Shown here piece by piece: positions 26,151 to 36,756 of a stretch of DNA of 64,000 nucleotides. Source of the DNA: VXMO01 sp965205915 (GTDB lineage: Bacteria; Chloroflexota; Dehalococcoidia; UBA6926); NCBI GenBank assembly GCA_965205915.1, contig OZ242191.1:62001-126000 (forward strand), read 5' to 3'. Every line of letters starts with the position of its first letter. The stretch's first letter is position 1. The notes below the pieces were generated by a model, which saw only the letters and a list, made by a program, of their open reading frames with translations, was not told the DNA's origin and did no database searches. Made by a program: the position numbers and the translations under genes.

Positions 26151-26377
26151 CTGCCCCGAATTTCTTCAATGTAGTCGTCGACGCTGACGCCGTCGCCCAG
26201 GGCATCCTTGCCGAGGATTCCATACACCTGGTCGACGGGGTGTACGGCGGCCCCACGCTTCTTGATGAGCAATCCCTGCTCCGTCAAGGTGATTTCGACC
26301 TCGATATTGTGGTGCATTCCGAGACGCTCACGCAGCGCCTTGGGGATTGTGATCTGACCTCGTTCCGATATACGCAT
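26147..26377 (-). CDS. AbrB/MazE-type (SpoVT) antitoxin
   Basis: 76 residues from ATG 26377: MRISERGQITIPKALRERLG is the swapped-hairpin AbrB DNA-binding motif. The C-terminus (DQVYGILGKDALGDGVSVDDYIEEIRG) matches the toxin-binding tail of VapB-type antitoxins. It overlaps the truncated PIN gene by 4 bp. With the toxin broken, it may survive as an orphan regulator. Confidence 0.85.
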   Translation of the reverse strand: MRISERGQITIPKALRERLGMHHNIEVEITLTEQGLLIKKRGAAVHPVDQVYGILGKDALGDGVSVDDYIEEIRGR

Positions 26378-26454
26378 GTTCGCCTCAGTATGAATCGCGG
26401 ATACGCACAATCATACTCGCGTCATTGAAGGGGCGCCCTGCGTTGGTGTTTCGG

Positions 26455-26566
26455 GCGACGGGATGGATTCCGGCTTTCGCCGGAATGAGGGGGGGGGGGG
26501 GGGGCGCTATCCCGCTTGGTTGCATTCCCCGATCACGGTTCCCGCTTTCGCGGGAATGACGGAAAG
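26455..26566. repeat. two palindromes with G tract
   Basis: Palindromes at 26466-26490 (ATTCCGGC/GCCGGAAT) and about 26535-26562 (TTCCCGC/GCGGGAA, GACGG flank), with a run of about 18 G between them at ~26488-26505. They lie between the methylmalonyl-CoA mutase small gene and the antitoxin gene. Confidence 0.6.
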
Positions 26567-26567
26567 T

Positions 26568-27002
26568 CTATTCGGCGGGGGCGGGGGTGTTGGTTACCTG
26601 GCGGGTGAAGTCTACGATTTCTTTTAGGGTGGTGCCGGGGCCGAATATGCCTGCTATGCCCATCTCGGTCAGGGCGGCGTAGTCCTCTCGGGGGATGATG
26701 CCGCCTGCGAAGACTGAGACATCGTCGAGGCCGTTTTCGCGGAGGCCGCTGACGATGGCGGGGAGGAGATCGAGATGCGCCCCGGAGAGGATGCTGAGGC
26801 CGACGGCGTTGACATCCTCCTGTACGGCGGCCCGGACGATCATCTCCGGCGTCTGTCGGATTCCGGTGTAGATGACCTCAAAGCCGGCGTCGCGCAGGGC
26901 GCGGGCGACGACCTTTGCGCCACGGTCGTGGCCGTCAAGGCCGGGCTTCGCGATAAGGACTCGGGCAGGGGCGGCCTTCGGGGGCGTTGATTCTGTCGTC
27001 AT
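26568..27002 (-). CDS. mcmA2: methylmalonyl-CoA mutase, B12-binding subunit
   Basis: 144 residues, the stand-alone cobalamin-binding half of methylmalonyl-CoA mutase. KPGLDGHDRGAKVVARALRD contains the DxHxxG motif whose His binds cobalt; LSILSGAH and FAGGIIPREDY complete the B12 fold. It pairs with the catalytic subunit at 28985-30631 to interconvert methylmalonyl-CoA and succinyl-CoA. Two epimerase-like genes lie between them on the same strand. Confidence 0.93.
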   Translation of the reverse strand: MTTESTPPKAAPARVLIAKPGLDGHDRGAKVVARALRDAGFEVIYTGIRQTPEMIVRAAVQEDVNAVGLSILSGAHLDLLPAIVSGLRENGLDDVSVFAGGIIPREDYAALTEMGIAGIFGPGTTLKEIVDFTRQVTNTPAPAE

Positions 27003-27047
27003 GGTCGCTTTCTCCTCTCCACAGGCGGGCCGCTCCGTGTGGCGGCC

Positions 27048-27929
27048 TCAGTGCGCGTCGCCGTCCGCGGGCTGGGTGCGGGTCATTCCCGCGTGTGCCG
27101 CGTCACGTTGCGATATCAATACCAGAGTACCGAGAAAATCAAGTGGGTGTATTGCCCGGAGGACGTTTGTTGGGTCGCCATCATCGACGATGACACGCGC
27201 GCCGGCGGAACGGGCACGCTCCTCAACTGCTTCCGGGTCGTCGGATTCGAGGACGACGGCGTGGAGTCCCTCACCCATGAGCTTGAGGGCGCGAGATACG
27301 GGGCCGTCTTCACGCAGGTCCTGGGCGAACTCGACCTCTGCATCACCGGCATCGAGCCATGCGGTGTCCATGCCGAATCCCTCCGAGATGGCGCGGCGCT
27401 TGAGGGGCATACGGAAGAGGCGCTGCCACGTTGCGGCGGCTGTTCCTACATCGTAAGTGCGGATGGTGACGTGGTGGAGGCCGATGTCACGGGATGTGCC
27501 GGGTGTGAAGAGGGTGGTTTCCTCAAACTCGACGGGGACACCGCCGGTGACCGACGCATCAACGAAATTGCTCAGTCCGGTCAGGCGAGGATGAGCCGCA
27601 TCGGCGGGCAACACTCCGCCCCGTTCCTCGATCTCCGTTCGCGCCTGCGCTACGTTTTCGACGCCGAATCCGACGTGGTGCAGTCCCTCGCCGCGATCAT
27701 TGAGGAACTCAGCGATCGCGCCTTTGTCGTCGGTGGGCTGAATGAGGATGAGGCGGCCTGTGCGGAGAGGGACGATGGCGGCGCGGTAGCCGTCTTCGTT
27801 CATGTCACGCGTGACGGTTGCCGAGATGCCAAGGACGTCCTCCATTTTGCGGGCGGCATCGTCGATGTCACGCACGGCGATGGCGACGTGATCAAAGTTT
27901 TGGAAGAGGAGATCAGTCTTTGCTGTCAT
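27048..27929 (-). CDS. double-VOC protein, methylmalonyl-CoA epimerase-like (copy 1)
   Basis: About 293 residues from ATG 27929; the first 10 codons of the longer frame are dropped. It has two vicinal oxygen chelate units: FQNFDHVAIAV with GEGLHHVGFGVEN, then GLHHVTIRTYDVG with DTAWLDAGDAEVEFAQ. The first unit has His/His/Glu positions as in methylmalonyl-CoA epimerase, while such epimerases are usually ~135 residues with one unit. Its place between mutase subunits supports epimerase work; another VOC reaction is possible. The last ~15 residues extend past homology with copy 2. Confidence 0.78.
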   Translation of the reverse strand: MTAKTDLLFQNFDHVAIAVRDIDDAARKMEDVLGISATVTRDMNEDGYRAAIVPLRTGRLILIQPTDDKGAIAEFLNDRGEGLHHVGFGVENVAQARTEIEERGGVLPADAAHPRLTGLSNFVDASVTGGVPVEFEETTLFTPGTSRDIGLHHVTIRTYDVGTAAATWQRLFRMPLKRRAISEGFGMDTAWLDAGDAEVEFAQDLREDGPVSRALKLMGEGLHAVVLESDDPEAVEERARSAGARVIVDDGDPTNVLRAIHPLDFLGTLVLISQRDAAHAGMTRTQPADGDAH

Positions 27930-27949
27930 GGTTGTTGGCCTTTCAGGAG

Positions 27950-28060
27950 TTCCTCTCACCCTAACCCTCTCCCGCCGGGAGAGGGAAATCCTTGCGGAGG
28001 AATGTTGTCCGGTTGCGCTCCTTGTTGCTTAGATTCCTCGCTGCACTCGGAATGACAGGT
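27950..28060. repeat. dispersed repeats between the two VOC genes
   Basis: A CTCTCACCCTAACCCTCTCC-type element with CCCGCCGGGAGAGGG hairpin at about 27952-27988, and a GATTCCTCGCTGCACTCGGA palindrome with ATGACAGG flank at about 28030-28058. Confidence 0.55.
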
Positions 28061-28113
28061 AGAGGGCGGGAATGACGGGGTAGGGCGACGGAATGACGGT
28101 AGGGCACATGATG

Positions 28114-28917
28114 CTACCGGCGTTGGTTGATCATGATTAGTGTGCCGAAGAAGTCCTTGGGGTGGACTACGCGGAGGACTCGGTCTCCCTCTCGTTCTTC
28201 TACGATGCGGACGCCTTGGGACTTGACGTGTTCGGCAAGGGCTTCGGCGTCACTCGTTTCGAGGGCTATGCCGTAGACACCCACGCCGCGTGAGGCGATT
28301 GCGCTGGCGATGGGGCCGGTCTCGGTGGTCTGCTGCGCGAACTCTACCTCGGCGTCACCCGCATCAAGCCAGCCCGTGGACATGCCGGCGCTCTCACGCT
28401 CCATCATGCGATTGACCTTCATGTCGAAGCTCTTTGACCAGTTTTCGACGGCCCCGTCGCGGTCCGTGGTGGAGATGGTGACATGGTGAACCCTGAGGTC
28501 ATGGTCGACGGGCGTGCGGCGCGTGACCTGCGCGATTTCAGTCAGGACACCGTTGGCGGCGCGGGGATGGATGAACTCGACCTCGCCGACAAAGCCGCCC
28601 TCCGGCTCGCCCTGGATGAGTTGCACGTCACGGCCCTTCAACGTCTCAATGGTCTGGCGGATATCGTCGACTTCAAAGCAGATGTGCTGGATGCCCTCGC
28701 CGCGGCGCTCGATGAATCGGCCAACGGCGCTCTCCGGGTTTGTCGGCTGCATCAGCTCGAACCGGACGTTAGAGGTTGGCACGAGGGCGGCAATGAGTCC
28801 TCGCTCCTCGATGACCTCCTGGGCGGCGACTTTCAGGCCAAACAGGTTTTCAAAGGCGTCCGTGGCGGTCTTGAGGTCGCGGACGACGACGCCGATATGG
28901 TCGATGCGCTTGAACAT
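28114..28917 (-). CDS. double-VOC protein, methylmalonyl-CoA epimerase-like (copy 2)
   Basis: 267 residues, starting MFKRIDHIGVVVRDLKTA, typical of methylmalonyl-CoA epimerase. The first unit keeps metal ligands (DHIG, GIQHICFEVDD, GVLTEIAQ); the second has RVHHVTISTTDRDG and STGWLDAGDAEVEFAQ. It would convert (S)- to (R)-methylmalonyl-CoA. It is the closer match of the two copies to true epimerases. It begins 67 bp after the mutase large-subunit stop. Confidence 0.82.
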   Translation of the reverse strand: MFKRIDHIGVVVRDLKTATDAFENLFGLKVAAQEVIEERGLIAALVPTSNVRFELMQPTNPESAVGRFIERRGEGIQHICFEVDDIRQTIETLKGRDVQLIQGEPEGGFVGEVEFIHPRAANGVLTEIAQVTRRTPVDHDLRVHHVTISTTDRDGAVENWSKSFDMKVNRMMERESAGMSTGWLDAGDAEVEFAQQTTETGPIASAIASRGVGVYGIALETSDAEALAEHVKSQGVRIVEEREGDRVLRVVHPKDFFGTLIMINQRR

Positions 28918-28984
28918 ACTTAAAGTTGTCCTTCCCTGTTTTGCGGTTTCGAGTTTGGGTTGTTTGGCTTCGTGACGGGCGGGG

Positions 28985-30631
<1,647 letters not shown>

Positions 30632-30846
30632 GTCTCCACCGTTAGTCACAGGGTTGTCCTCCCATATCCCATCGGCGAGCGCGCTGGTATGCGCGGTATC
30701 GCCGCGTAGCTGTTGTGGATAGGATACAGCGGGGATAGCGGTGTTGTCAGTTTGGGGGGGGGGGAGAGACGACCCCCGCCATTGGGTACACTGTTGCATA
30801 GCGAGGCAGTCGCGCTGCGGTTAGCGGCGTCGGGCACGAGGATTGG

Positions 30847-31194
30847 ATGGGTACGATCATGGCAACGCCAAAAAAGAAAGCAAAGGCACCGCGAACGGTC
30901 ACCAACGACCAGTTTTCGGCAATGAGCATGATTCTTGCGCACGAGGTTGCCCGTACTGGCGAGGAGATCGTGATTGAACAGTTCGGGCAACCCTTGGCCA
31001 AGCTTGCGCCGCTAGACGGAGAGGCCGGGCAAGCAGCAATGGAGGACGCTAACAAGCCTCGGGAATCGATGTTTGGCCGGGGTCGAAAGCCATGGTTTGG
31101 TCGTGACAAAGACAGTATCAAGATCTACGGTGATCTTGATGAGGATCTCGATATCGAGTGGGAGGCGGAACAAGGCCTCATTGACGGCGAATAA
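30847..31194 (+). CDS. Phd/YefM-type antitoxin
   Basis: 115 residues. TNDQFSAMSMILAHEVARTG and EEIVIEQFGQPLAKLAPLD fit the Phd fold (DNA-binding N-terminus and conserved beta strand), and the C-terminus is acidic, as expected for toxin wrapping. Its TAA overlaps the toxin ATG by one base. ATG 30847 has a GAGGA upstream; ATG 30859 is an alternative. Confidence 0.82.
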   Translation: MGTIMATPKKKAKAPRTVTNDQFSAMSMILAHEVARTGEEIVIEQFGQPLAKLAPLDGEAGQAAMEDANKPRESMFGRGRKPWFGRDKDSIKIYGDLDEDLDIEWEAEQGLIDGE

Positions 31195-31592
31195 TGCTTC
31201 TACTCGATACACAGGCGCTGCTATGGAGCAGGCTTGGCGACCGGAGGCTTGGCAACGAAGCCCGTCGATTGATTGAGGAAGCAATCCTGCAAGAAAACGT
31301 GGCAGTTTCCACGTTCACGTTCTGGGAAATCGCCATGCTCCATTCGAAGGGCCGTGTAGATCTTCCATCGGACATCAGAACTTGGCGCCACCGCTTGTTG
31401 ACGGAGGGGCTGCAAGAGATTCCCGTGTGCAGCGAAATTGCCATCCGCGCGAATGAGTTGACCGATTTTCACAGCGATCCGGCGGACAGGATCATCGTGG
31501 CGACGGCGCTTGAGGGCCATCAGTTGATGACCAGCGACTCGCGGATTCTGGGCTGGATTGGCGCATTGGAGCGGGTGAACGCGCAGACTTAG
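31194..31592 (+). CDS. vapC: VapC-type PIN-domain toxin
   Basis: 132 residues, full length. LLLDTQALLW carries the first Asp (D5), FWEIAML the Glu, DPADRIIVATA and TSDSRIL the remaining acidic positions. Predicted Mg-dependent RNase inhibited by the upstream Phd-like protein. Its 3' end overlaps the ispG 3' end by 4 bp, so the module sits tail to tail with ispG. Confidence 0.88.
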   Translation: MLLLDTQALLWSRLGDRRLGNEARRLIEEAILQENVAVSTFTFWEIAMLHSKGRVDLPSDIRTWRHRLLTEGLQEIPVCSEIAIRANELTDFHSDPADRIIVATALEGHQLMTSDSRILGWIGALERVNAQT

Positions 31593-32737
31593 GTGGTGGC
31601 GGGCTCGGGTTCGAGTTCTATCTTGTCGATCTCCTCCAGGAGGGCGGAGACGAACTCTGATTCCGGGACTACTCGAACCTTTTCGCCCTTGCGGAAGATG
31701 ATGCCGCGGCCATTGCCTGCGGCGATTCCTACGTCGGCGTCCTTGGCCTCGCCGGGGCCGTTCACTTCACAGCCCATGACTGCGACGCGAACCGGCTTGT
31801 CCACCATCTTGAGGGCCTCGTCGACCATCTCCGAGTACTTGATGATGTCAACATCGGCGCGGCCGCAGGAGGGGCAGGCGATGAGCGTGACGCCCTTGTT
31901 GCGGAGGTTGAGAGACTTGAGGATTTCCCAGCCGGCCTCGACCTCCTTAACGGGGTCGCCTGCAAGGGAAACGCGGATGGTGTCGCCGATGCCCTGGTAG
32001 AGCAGGTGACCGATGCCGACGGCGCTGCGGATCGAGCCGTTCAGCGGCGTGCCCGCCTCGGTGATTCCAAGGTGGAGCGGGTAGGGGACCTTTTCAGCCA
32101 CGCGGCGATACGCCTCAATGGTCATCGGCACGTCAAAGCCCTTGACGGAGATCTTGATTTGATCGAACCCCATTTCTTCGAGGATGCCAACTTCCCACGT
32201 CGCGGTGGCCACCATGTGGTCGACAACGCTGTAATCGCCCTCGCCCTCCTGGCTGGCCTTGGCGAGTTTGTTGACGCCGTCGGCCAGGCGGTGGAAATCT
32301 CCGGTCTTGCCGATGCCTCCGATGGGAGGCAGGGAGCCGAAGTTGACGCCAACGCGAATGGGAATGTCGTATTCCTTGGCGAGCGTTGTGACCTCTCGCA
32401 CCTTGTCAGCATCACGGATGTTGCCGGGGTTCAGGCGGATGCCGCTGACACCACTGCGAATCGCCTCAAGCGCAAGCAGGTGATGGAAGTGAATGTCGGC
32501 GATGACGGGGATGGGAGATCGGCTACAGATTCCTGCCAGCGCCTTTGCGGCGTCCATATTCGGGACGGCGCAACGGATTATGTCACACCCTGCCGCGGCA
32601 ACCTCATAGATCTGCAGAACCGTCGCCTCGACGTCGCGGGTGTCCGTCTTGGTCATGGACTGGACGGCGATTTCAGCATCGCCGCCAACCGGGACTTTAC
32701 CTACATGGATTTGGTGAGATACACGCCTGTCAGACAT
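31589..32737 (-). CDS. ispG: 4-hydroxy-3-methylbut-2-enyl diphosphate synthase (flavodoxin/ferredoxin)
   Basis: 382 residues from ATG 32737 with AGGAG 7 nt upstream. Seventh step of the MEP isoprenoid pathway. PVGGDAEIAVQSMTKTDTRD is the conserved start. The Fe-S Cys lie in ACPSCGR and GCEVNGPGEA near the C-terminus. In many bacteria ispG follows rseP (dxr-rseP-ispG); here a toxin-antitoxin pair and a DUF4238 gene separate it from rseP. Confidence 0.96.
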   Translation of the reverse strand: MSDRRVSHQIHVGKVPVGGDAEIAVQSMTKTDTRDVEATVLQIYEVAAAGCDIIRCAVPNMDAAKALAGICSRSPIPVIADIHFHHLLALEAIRSGVSGIRLNPGNIRDADKVREVTTLAKEYDIPIRVGVNFGSLPPIGGIGKTGDFHRLADGVNKLAKASQEGEGDYSVVDHMVATATWEVGILEEMGFDQIKISVKGFDVPMTIEAYRRVAEKVPYPLHLGITEAGTPLNGSIRSAVGIGHLLYQGIGDTIRVSLAGDPVKEVEAGWEILKSLNLRNKGVTLIACPSCGRADVDIIKYSEMVDEALKMVDKPVRVAVMGCEVNGPGEAKDADVGIAAGNGRGIIFRKGEKVRVVPESEFVSALLEEIDKIELEPEPATT

Positions 32738-32866
32738 GGCGAAACTCCTGCCACTACGCATGAAATGTCTTTGGATTCAGTCTCACAATACCATAGGGGG
32801 CCTTAGACGTAGGCAAATGAGACTGGAGGTCAGGGGGGGGGTAGGGGTGCTTCTTTGAGGAGGTGG

Positions 32867-33286
32867 TCAAATGGCTTCCCACGGATTTACGATTTCGATT
32901 CCGAGGCCAGTGAAGTCCCTTACGTTGCGCGTCACAATGGCCAAGCCACGCGTCCATGCCGTTCCTGCAATCAACAGATCGATGAGATCAGGTGAACGGC
33001 CGGAACGAATTGCAGCTGCCCGAAAGCGGGCAGACCACTCTGCGCTTTCACGATCGACAGAAAGGATACGATCCGTATAGTCCGCGAGAAAGCGCGATAT
33101 GCTCACAACGAGTCGTTCCCGACGTCGGCCGTGAGGAGCAAGCTGCAATCCGAATTCCAGTTCATGGACTACGAGGGATGAAAGCCATAGATCAGTCTGC
33201 TGGGACAAGAAATGGATCACGGAGGGAGTCGGGTAATCCTTTGTGGTCTCAGACACGACATTTGTGTCCAGGAGAAATCCGGTCAT
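32867..33286 (-). CDS. vapC: VapC/FitB-type PIN-domain toxin
   Basis: 139 residues. FLLDTNVVSE (D7), VVHELEFG (Glu), SPDLIDLLIAGTA and VTRNVRDF give the complete PIN acidic set, so it should be an active RNase. ATG overlaps the antitoxin stop by 4 bp. It is inserted between ispG and the rseP part of the operon on the same strand. Confidence 0.9.
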   Translation of the reverse strand: MTGFLLDTNVVSETTKDYPTPSVIHFLSQQTDLWLSSLVVHELEFGLQLAPHGRRRERLVVSISRFLADYTDRILSVDRESAEWSARFRAAAIRSGRSPDLIDLLIAGTAWTRGLAIVTRNVRDFTGLGIEIVNPWEAI

Positions 33287-33585
33287 TTGACGATGTCTTC
33301 GTCTTCTTCCGTATCCTGGAAGGGAATCTCTCGATGGGACACTCGGCTGCGTTCCGGGATTTCAAGATTGGTTCCTCTAGGCATGTTCTCCACTAACCAC
33401 TTGCCCAAGGGCATGCGAGGTTTCGTCTTTTCATCCCACACTGCTGCGGGCACGACGACGAAGGGCTTTCGTGCGCCGATGCGCTGCGGGCCTTCTTCCT
33501 CGGCCAGCCGCAGAATCTCAGACAGGCGCGCCTTCGCCTCGGCGACGGTCCAGATGCGCTCGGAACCAGGCTGCTGAACGGCCAT
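33283..33585 (-). CDS. Phd/YefM-type antitoxin
   Basis: 100 residues. WTVAEAKARLSEILRLAEEE and KPFVVVPAAVWDE are the Phd/YefM core; the C-terminus is acidic. AAGGAGGTG lies 4 nt before the ATG. Upstream, a palindrome overlaps a -10 box (33604-33619), the usual arrangement for self-repression. Confidence 0.9.
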   Translation of the reverse strand: MAVQQPGSERIWTVAEAKARLSEILRLAEEEGPQRIGARKPFVVVPAAVWDEKTKPRMPLGKWLVENMPRGTNLEIPERSRVSHREIPFQDTEEDEDIVK

Positions 33586-33603
33586 GACACCTCCTTAGAT
33601 GGA

Positions 33604-33619
33604 ATACTAGACTAGTATA
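33604..33619 (-). promoter_or_regulatory. operator palindrome over the -10 box of the phd-vapC pair
   Basis: ATACTAGACTAGTAT (33604-33618) is a perfect 6-bp inverted repeat with a 3-base centre, overlapping TATACT (33614-33619, minus strand). TTCACC about 18 nt upstream may be the -35 box. Binding by the antitoxin would block transcription. Confidence 0.6.
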
Positions 33620-33716
33620 GACCAAGTTGAGGGTCTTGGTGAATATGCAAGTAAGACAACTTCAAAGTGCGTTTTCCCGACGGTGGCTGCTCCAAATTGC
33701 TCTCAAGACTGACCTT

Positions 33717-34562
33717 TTACCGAAGAGTCTGAAAACTCTCTTTTCGCTCCTCAGCGATTTTCTTCAGCCACTCCCCATCTTGCCGCGCATAAAGGAATCG
33801 CGTAGCCTCAGCTGCAGTACGATGATTGATCTCATCTACCTCATCAGGGGCGACGTCAAATGCCTGCATAATGGCACCCTGCGGCAGGTGAACCATGAGG
33901 AGAGCAGTAGTTGATGACAACGGCATTGTAATTTGGGCGGATCTGTCTGCCATCCCAAGCCAACGGAACCAAAATACTGGGTTATCGCTACATATGAAGG
34001 GGTAATCTTGGCCGGTAGACAAAATTAGCCAAGCCATACTCGATAGCAGATTGGTGACTCTCTCGCCGACCCAAGGTGTTTGGGTCAGAATACGCTGTGC
34101 CTCCTCAGGTAACCCTCTAAATCCTGTCGTTTTGTAACCGTCAATAACAAGCAATAGGACGGACAGGGCGTAATCACTGAGTGCCCCTCTCTTGAGTTCG
34201 CTATCGACTATGTCATCGAGGAAGGATGGGAATCTGGTGTCCAATGTATCTTCGCGCAATTTCCTCATCGCTGGAACTCTAGCTATAAGGCAATTGATGT
34301 AAGTGGCCATTCTGTGTCGCTCATCAGATGTAAGAGGAATCTTTCTCCGCAATTTTTGCATCGGTTCCTGAGCGGGCCACTCGATCTGGTTGGCCATCGT
34401 GATTTCGTCGCTCTCAAAGTAGTAGCCATTCTCATTGGCTGCATTAGTGATTGATGTTCGCTTGGGTGTGGACCCGTCGAGGTCGTACATCCATACCTGC
34501 CGTTGCTTCTTGTTGACCGAGAATTGACGCAGATAGTACCGAGGAATGTAGTGATGGCCCAT
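33717..34562 (-). CDS. DUF4238 family protein
   Basis: 281 residues starting MGHHYIPRYYLRQFSVNKK, the typical DUF4238 start. TGQDYPFICSDNPVFWF in the middle is also family-like. Function is unknown for the family; members are scattered among mobile regions. It starts 10 bp after the rseP stop (AAAGGGA as ribosome site), so it is appended to the rseP transcript. Its lower GC than its neighbours suggests recent acquisition. Confidence 0.82.
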   Translation of the reverse strand: MGHHYIPRYYLRQFSVNKKQRQVWMYDLDGSTPKRTSITNAANENGYYFESDEITMANQIEWPAQEPMQKLRRKIPLTSDERHRMATYINCLIARVPAMRKLREDTLDTRFPSFLDDIVDSELKRGALSDYALSVLLLVIDGYKTTGFRGLPEEAQRILTQTPWVGERVTNLLSSMAWLILSTGQDYPFICSDNPVFWFRWLGMADRSAQITMPLSSTTALLMVHLPQGAIMQAFDVAPDEVDEINHRTAAEATRFLYARQDGEWLKKIAEERKESFQTLR

Positions 34563-34572
34563 CGATGTCCCT

Positions 34573-35640
34573 TTACGGCAGGATGGAATCGCCTTGGAGG
34601 AGGCGGGGGAGGTCTATGCCTACTGTGACGAATAGGACGAGGGATATGAGGAAGACGAAGCCGATTAGGTGAACTAGGTTTTCTCGTTGGGGGGAGAGGC
34701 GGCGGCCTCGGCGGGCGACTTCGAGTATTAGGAATGGGATGCGGCCGCCATCGAGGGCCGGGATTGGCAGCAGGTTGAGGATTCCGAGGTTGAGGCTGAG
34801 TAGGCCGACGATGATTAGTAGGGCGACCGGACCTGCGCGCGCGGCCTCACCCGTTGCCTGAGCGATGCCGACGGGTCCTGCGATGCCGGGGTTGGAGCCG
34901 CTGCTAGCCGCCCGCCCAAACTCGGACGCCGTGCTTGTTATGACGTTGCCCATGAGTAGGATGCCGTTCCATGGCGCTTGCCAGATTGGGGCGGATTGTC
35001 GCTCAAAAACGGGGTTTATTAAGCTAATGGTGACGCCTAGCGGACCTTCGCCAGGTGGGGGATTTTCTCGGGGGACGAGGTAGACGGCGAGTGGGACCGA
35101 ACCTCGCAGGACGCGCAAGGTCAGTTCTTCACCGAGCGAATCGCTGACGTGTCGCGCAAGTTGATCGACGGTCCGCACATCTTCGCCGTTCACGCTGAGT
35201 ATGACATCGCCGGCGCGCAGGTTGGCCTCGTCTGCGGGGGAGCCGGGCGCCACTGCTTGAATGACAATTTCGCTATCGACAAGTCGTTCGGTAGGTAGGC
35301 TGGCAAGGCCGCTGAAGATGAACCATGCGAGGAGGAGGTTCATGCCGGAACCGGCGACGAGGACAGTTGCGCGCGCCCAGACTGGCTTGCCGGCGTAGCC
35401 TTCGGGGACGTCGGGATCGCTTTCACCCTCCAGCCGGACGAATCCGCCGACGGGGATCCAGTTGAGCGAGTAGACGATGCCGTTGCGCCAGAAGCCTTTT
35501 GCGCGGGGAGGGAAGCCGATGCCCAGCTCACGAACCTTGATGCCGAGCAGGCGCGCGGCCCAGAAGTGGCCGAGCTCATGGATGAGCACGAGGAAGCTCA
35601 GGACAAGGACAAAGGCGGCGATGGTTATGAGGATCGACAT
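34573..35640 (-). CDS. rseP: RIP zinc metalloprotease (site-2 protease)
   Basis: 355 residues from ATG 35640, 2 bp after the dxr stop. The first membrane helix contains HELGHF (zinc site), a PDZ domain follows (about residues 120-195, VAPGSPADEANLRAGDVILS), and NLLPIPALDGGRI carries the last zinc ligand. Two or three more membrane helices lie at the C-terminus. It cuts membrane-embedded regulators such as anti-sigma factors. Part of cdsA-dxr-rseP. Confidence 0.95.
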   Translation of the reverse strand: MSILITIAAFVLVLSFLVLIHELGHFWAARLLGIKVRELGIGFPPRAKGFWRNGIVYSLNWIPVGGFVRLEGESDPDVPEGYAGKPVWARATVLVAGSGMNLLLAWFIFSGLASLPTERLVDSEIVIQAVAPGSPADEANLRAGDVILSVNGEDVRTVDQLARHVSDSLGEELTLRVLRGSVPLAVYLVPRENPPPGEGPLGVTISLINPVFERQSAPIWQAPWNGILLMGNVITSTASEFGRAASSGSNPGIAGPVGIAQATGEAARAGPVALLIIVGLLSLNLGILNLLPIPALDGGRIPFLILEVARRGRRLSPQRENLVHLIGFVFLISLVLFVTVGIDLPRLLQGDSILP

Positions 35641-35642
35641 TG

Positions 35643-36755
35643 TCAGCGTGCCCTCGCGTTGTTTCTTACGTGGTCGCGCGCCCATGCGTCGGCGGCGAGC
35701 AGGTCATCAAGCGTCGGTTGATCTGTGGGTTTGTGGGCGTCAAGGGCGTCGCGAATGAGTGTGGGGATGGCGGTGAAGGGGGCTGCGCCGGAGAGGAAGA
35801 GCTCGACGGCGATTTCGTCGGCGGCGTTGAGGACGGCGGGGTAGGTTTTACCGCTTCGGGCAGCATCGACGGCGAGCCAGAAACAGGGGAATCGACCACG
35901 TTCCAGGGATTCAAAGGTCAGGTCGACGGTGTAGTCCATCTCTCGCCAATCGGAAGGGCGTTCGATGCGTTCCGGGTAGGCGAGCGCGTACTGGATTGGC
36001 AGGCGCATGTCCGGCATGGAGAGTTGCGCCTTGAGGGTTCCGTTGGTGAACTCGACCATCGAGTGGACGATGCTCTGTCTATGCACGGCGACATCGATAC
36101 GGTCGTAGTCCACGTCGTAGAGCCAGCGGGCTTCGATGACTTCAAACGCCTTGTTCATGAGGGTTGCGGAGTCGATTGTTACCTTGGGTCCCATGCGCCA
36201 TGTGGGGTGGGCCAGCGCTTCTTCCGGTGTGACGGAATCGAGTCCAGAGTCGTCACGGTTGAAGAACGGGCCGCCGGATGCGGTGAGGATGAGGCGGCTG
36301 ACTGCTTCGGGCGACTCGGCGGTCAGGCACTGCCACAGGGCGCTGTGTTCGCTGTCGACGGGCAGGAGGGCTGCGCCGGTTCGCGCGACTTCCCGCATGA
36401 CGAGTTCACCGGCGACGACGAGGACTTCCTTGCTGGCCAGGGCGACGGTCTTGCCGGCCTCAATGGCTGCAAGGGCAGGGACGAGGGCGGCAAGGCCGGG
36501 TATGGCGACGACGACGGTATCCACGCTCCGGCTGCGCGCCATATTTGCGAGTCCCTCGGGCGTGGAGGCGGAACCGGTCACTGACAGGGCGGGGCGAAAC
36601 TCTGCGACCTGATCACGGAATGCCTCGCTGTCGTGGCCCGCGGCAAGGCCGACGATGTGGAATCGATCCGCGTTGCGGCGGACCACATCGAGCGTCTGCG
36701 TGCCGATGGAGCCTGTTGAACCGAGGACGGCGATGCGCCGCGGTGAGTCACTCAT
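35643..36755 (-). CDS. dxr: 1-deoxy-D-xylulose 5-phosphate reductoisomerase
   Basis: 370 residues from ATG 36755, overlapping the cdsA stop (the longer frame is cdsA shadow). VLGSTGSIGTQTLDVVRR binds NADPH; LLPVDSEHSALWQCL and LTASGGPFF are active-site motifs, with KVTIDSATLMNKAFEVIEA. Second step of the MEP pathway, making MEP from DXP. Overlapping start and stop codons indicate translational coupling. Confidence 0.96.
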   Translation of the reverse strand: MSDSPRRIAVLGSTGSIGTQTLDVVRRNADRFHIVGLAAGHDSEAFRDQVAEFRPALSVTGSASTPEGLANMARSRSVDTVVVAIPGLAALVPALAAIEAGKTVALASKEVLVVAGELVMREVARTGAALLPVDSEHSALWQCLTAESPEAVSRLILTASGGPFFNRDDSGLDSVTPEEALAHPTWRMGPKVTIDSATLMNKAFEVIEARWLYDVDYDRIDVAVHRQSIVHSMVEFTNGTLKAQLSMPDMRLPIQYALAYPERIERPSDWREMDYTVDLTFESLERGRFPCFWLAVDAARSGKTYPAVLNAADEIAVELFLSGAAPFTAIPTLIRDALDAHKPTDQPTLDDLLAADAWARDHVRNNARAR

Positions 36756-36756
36756 A

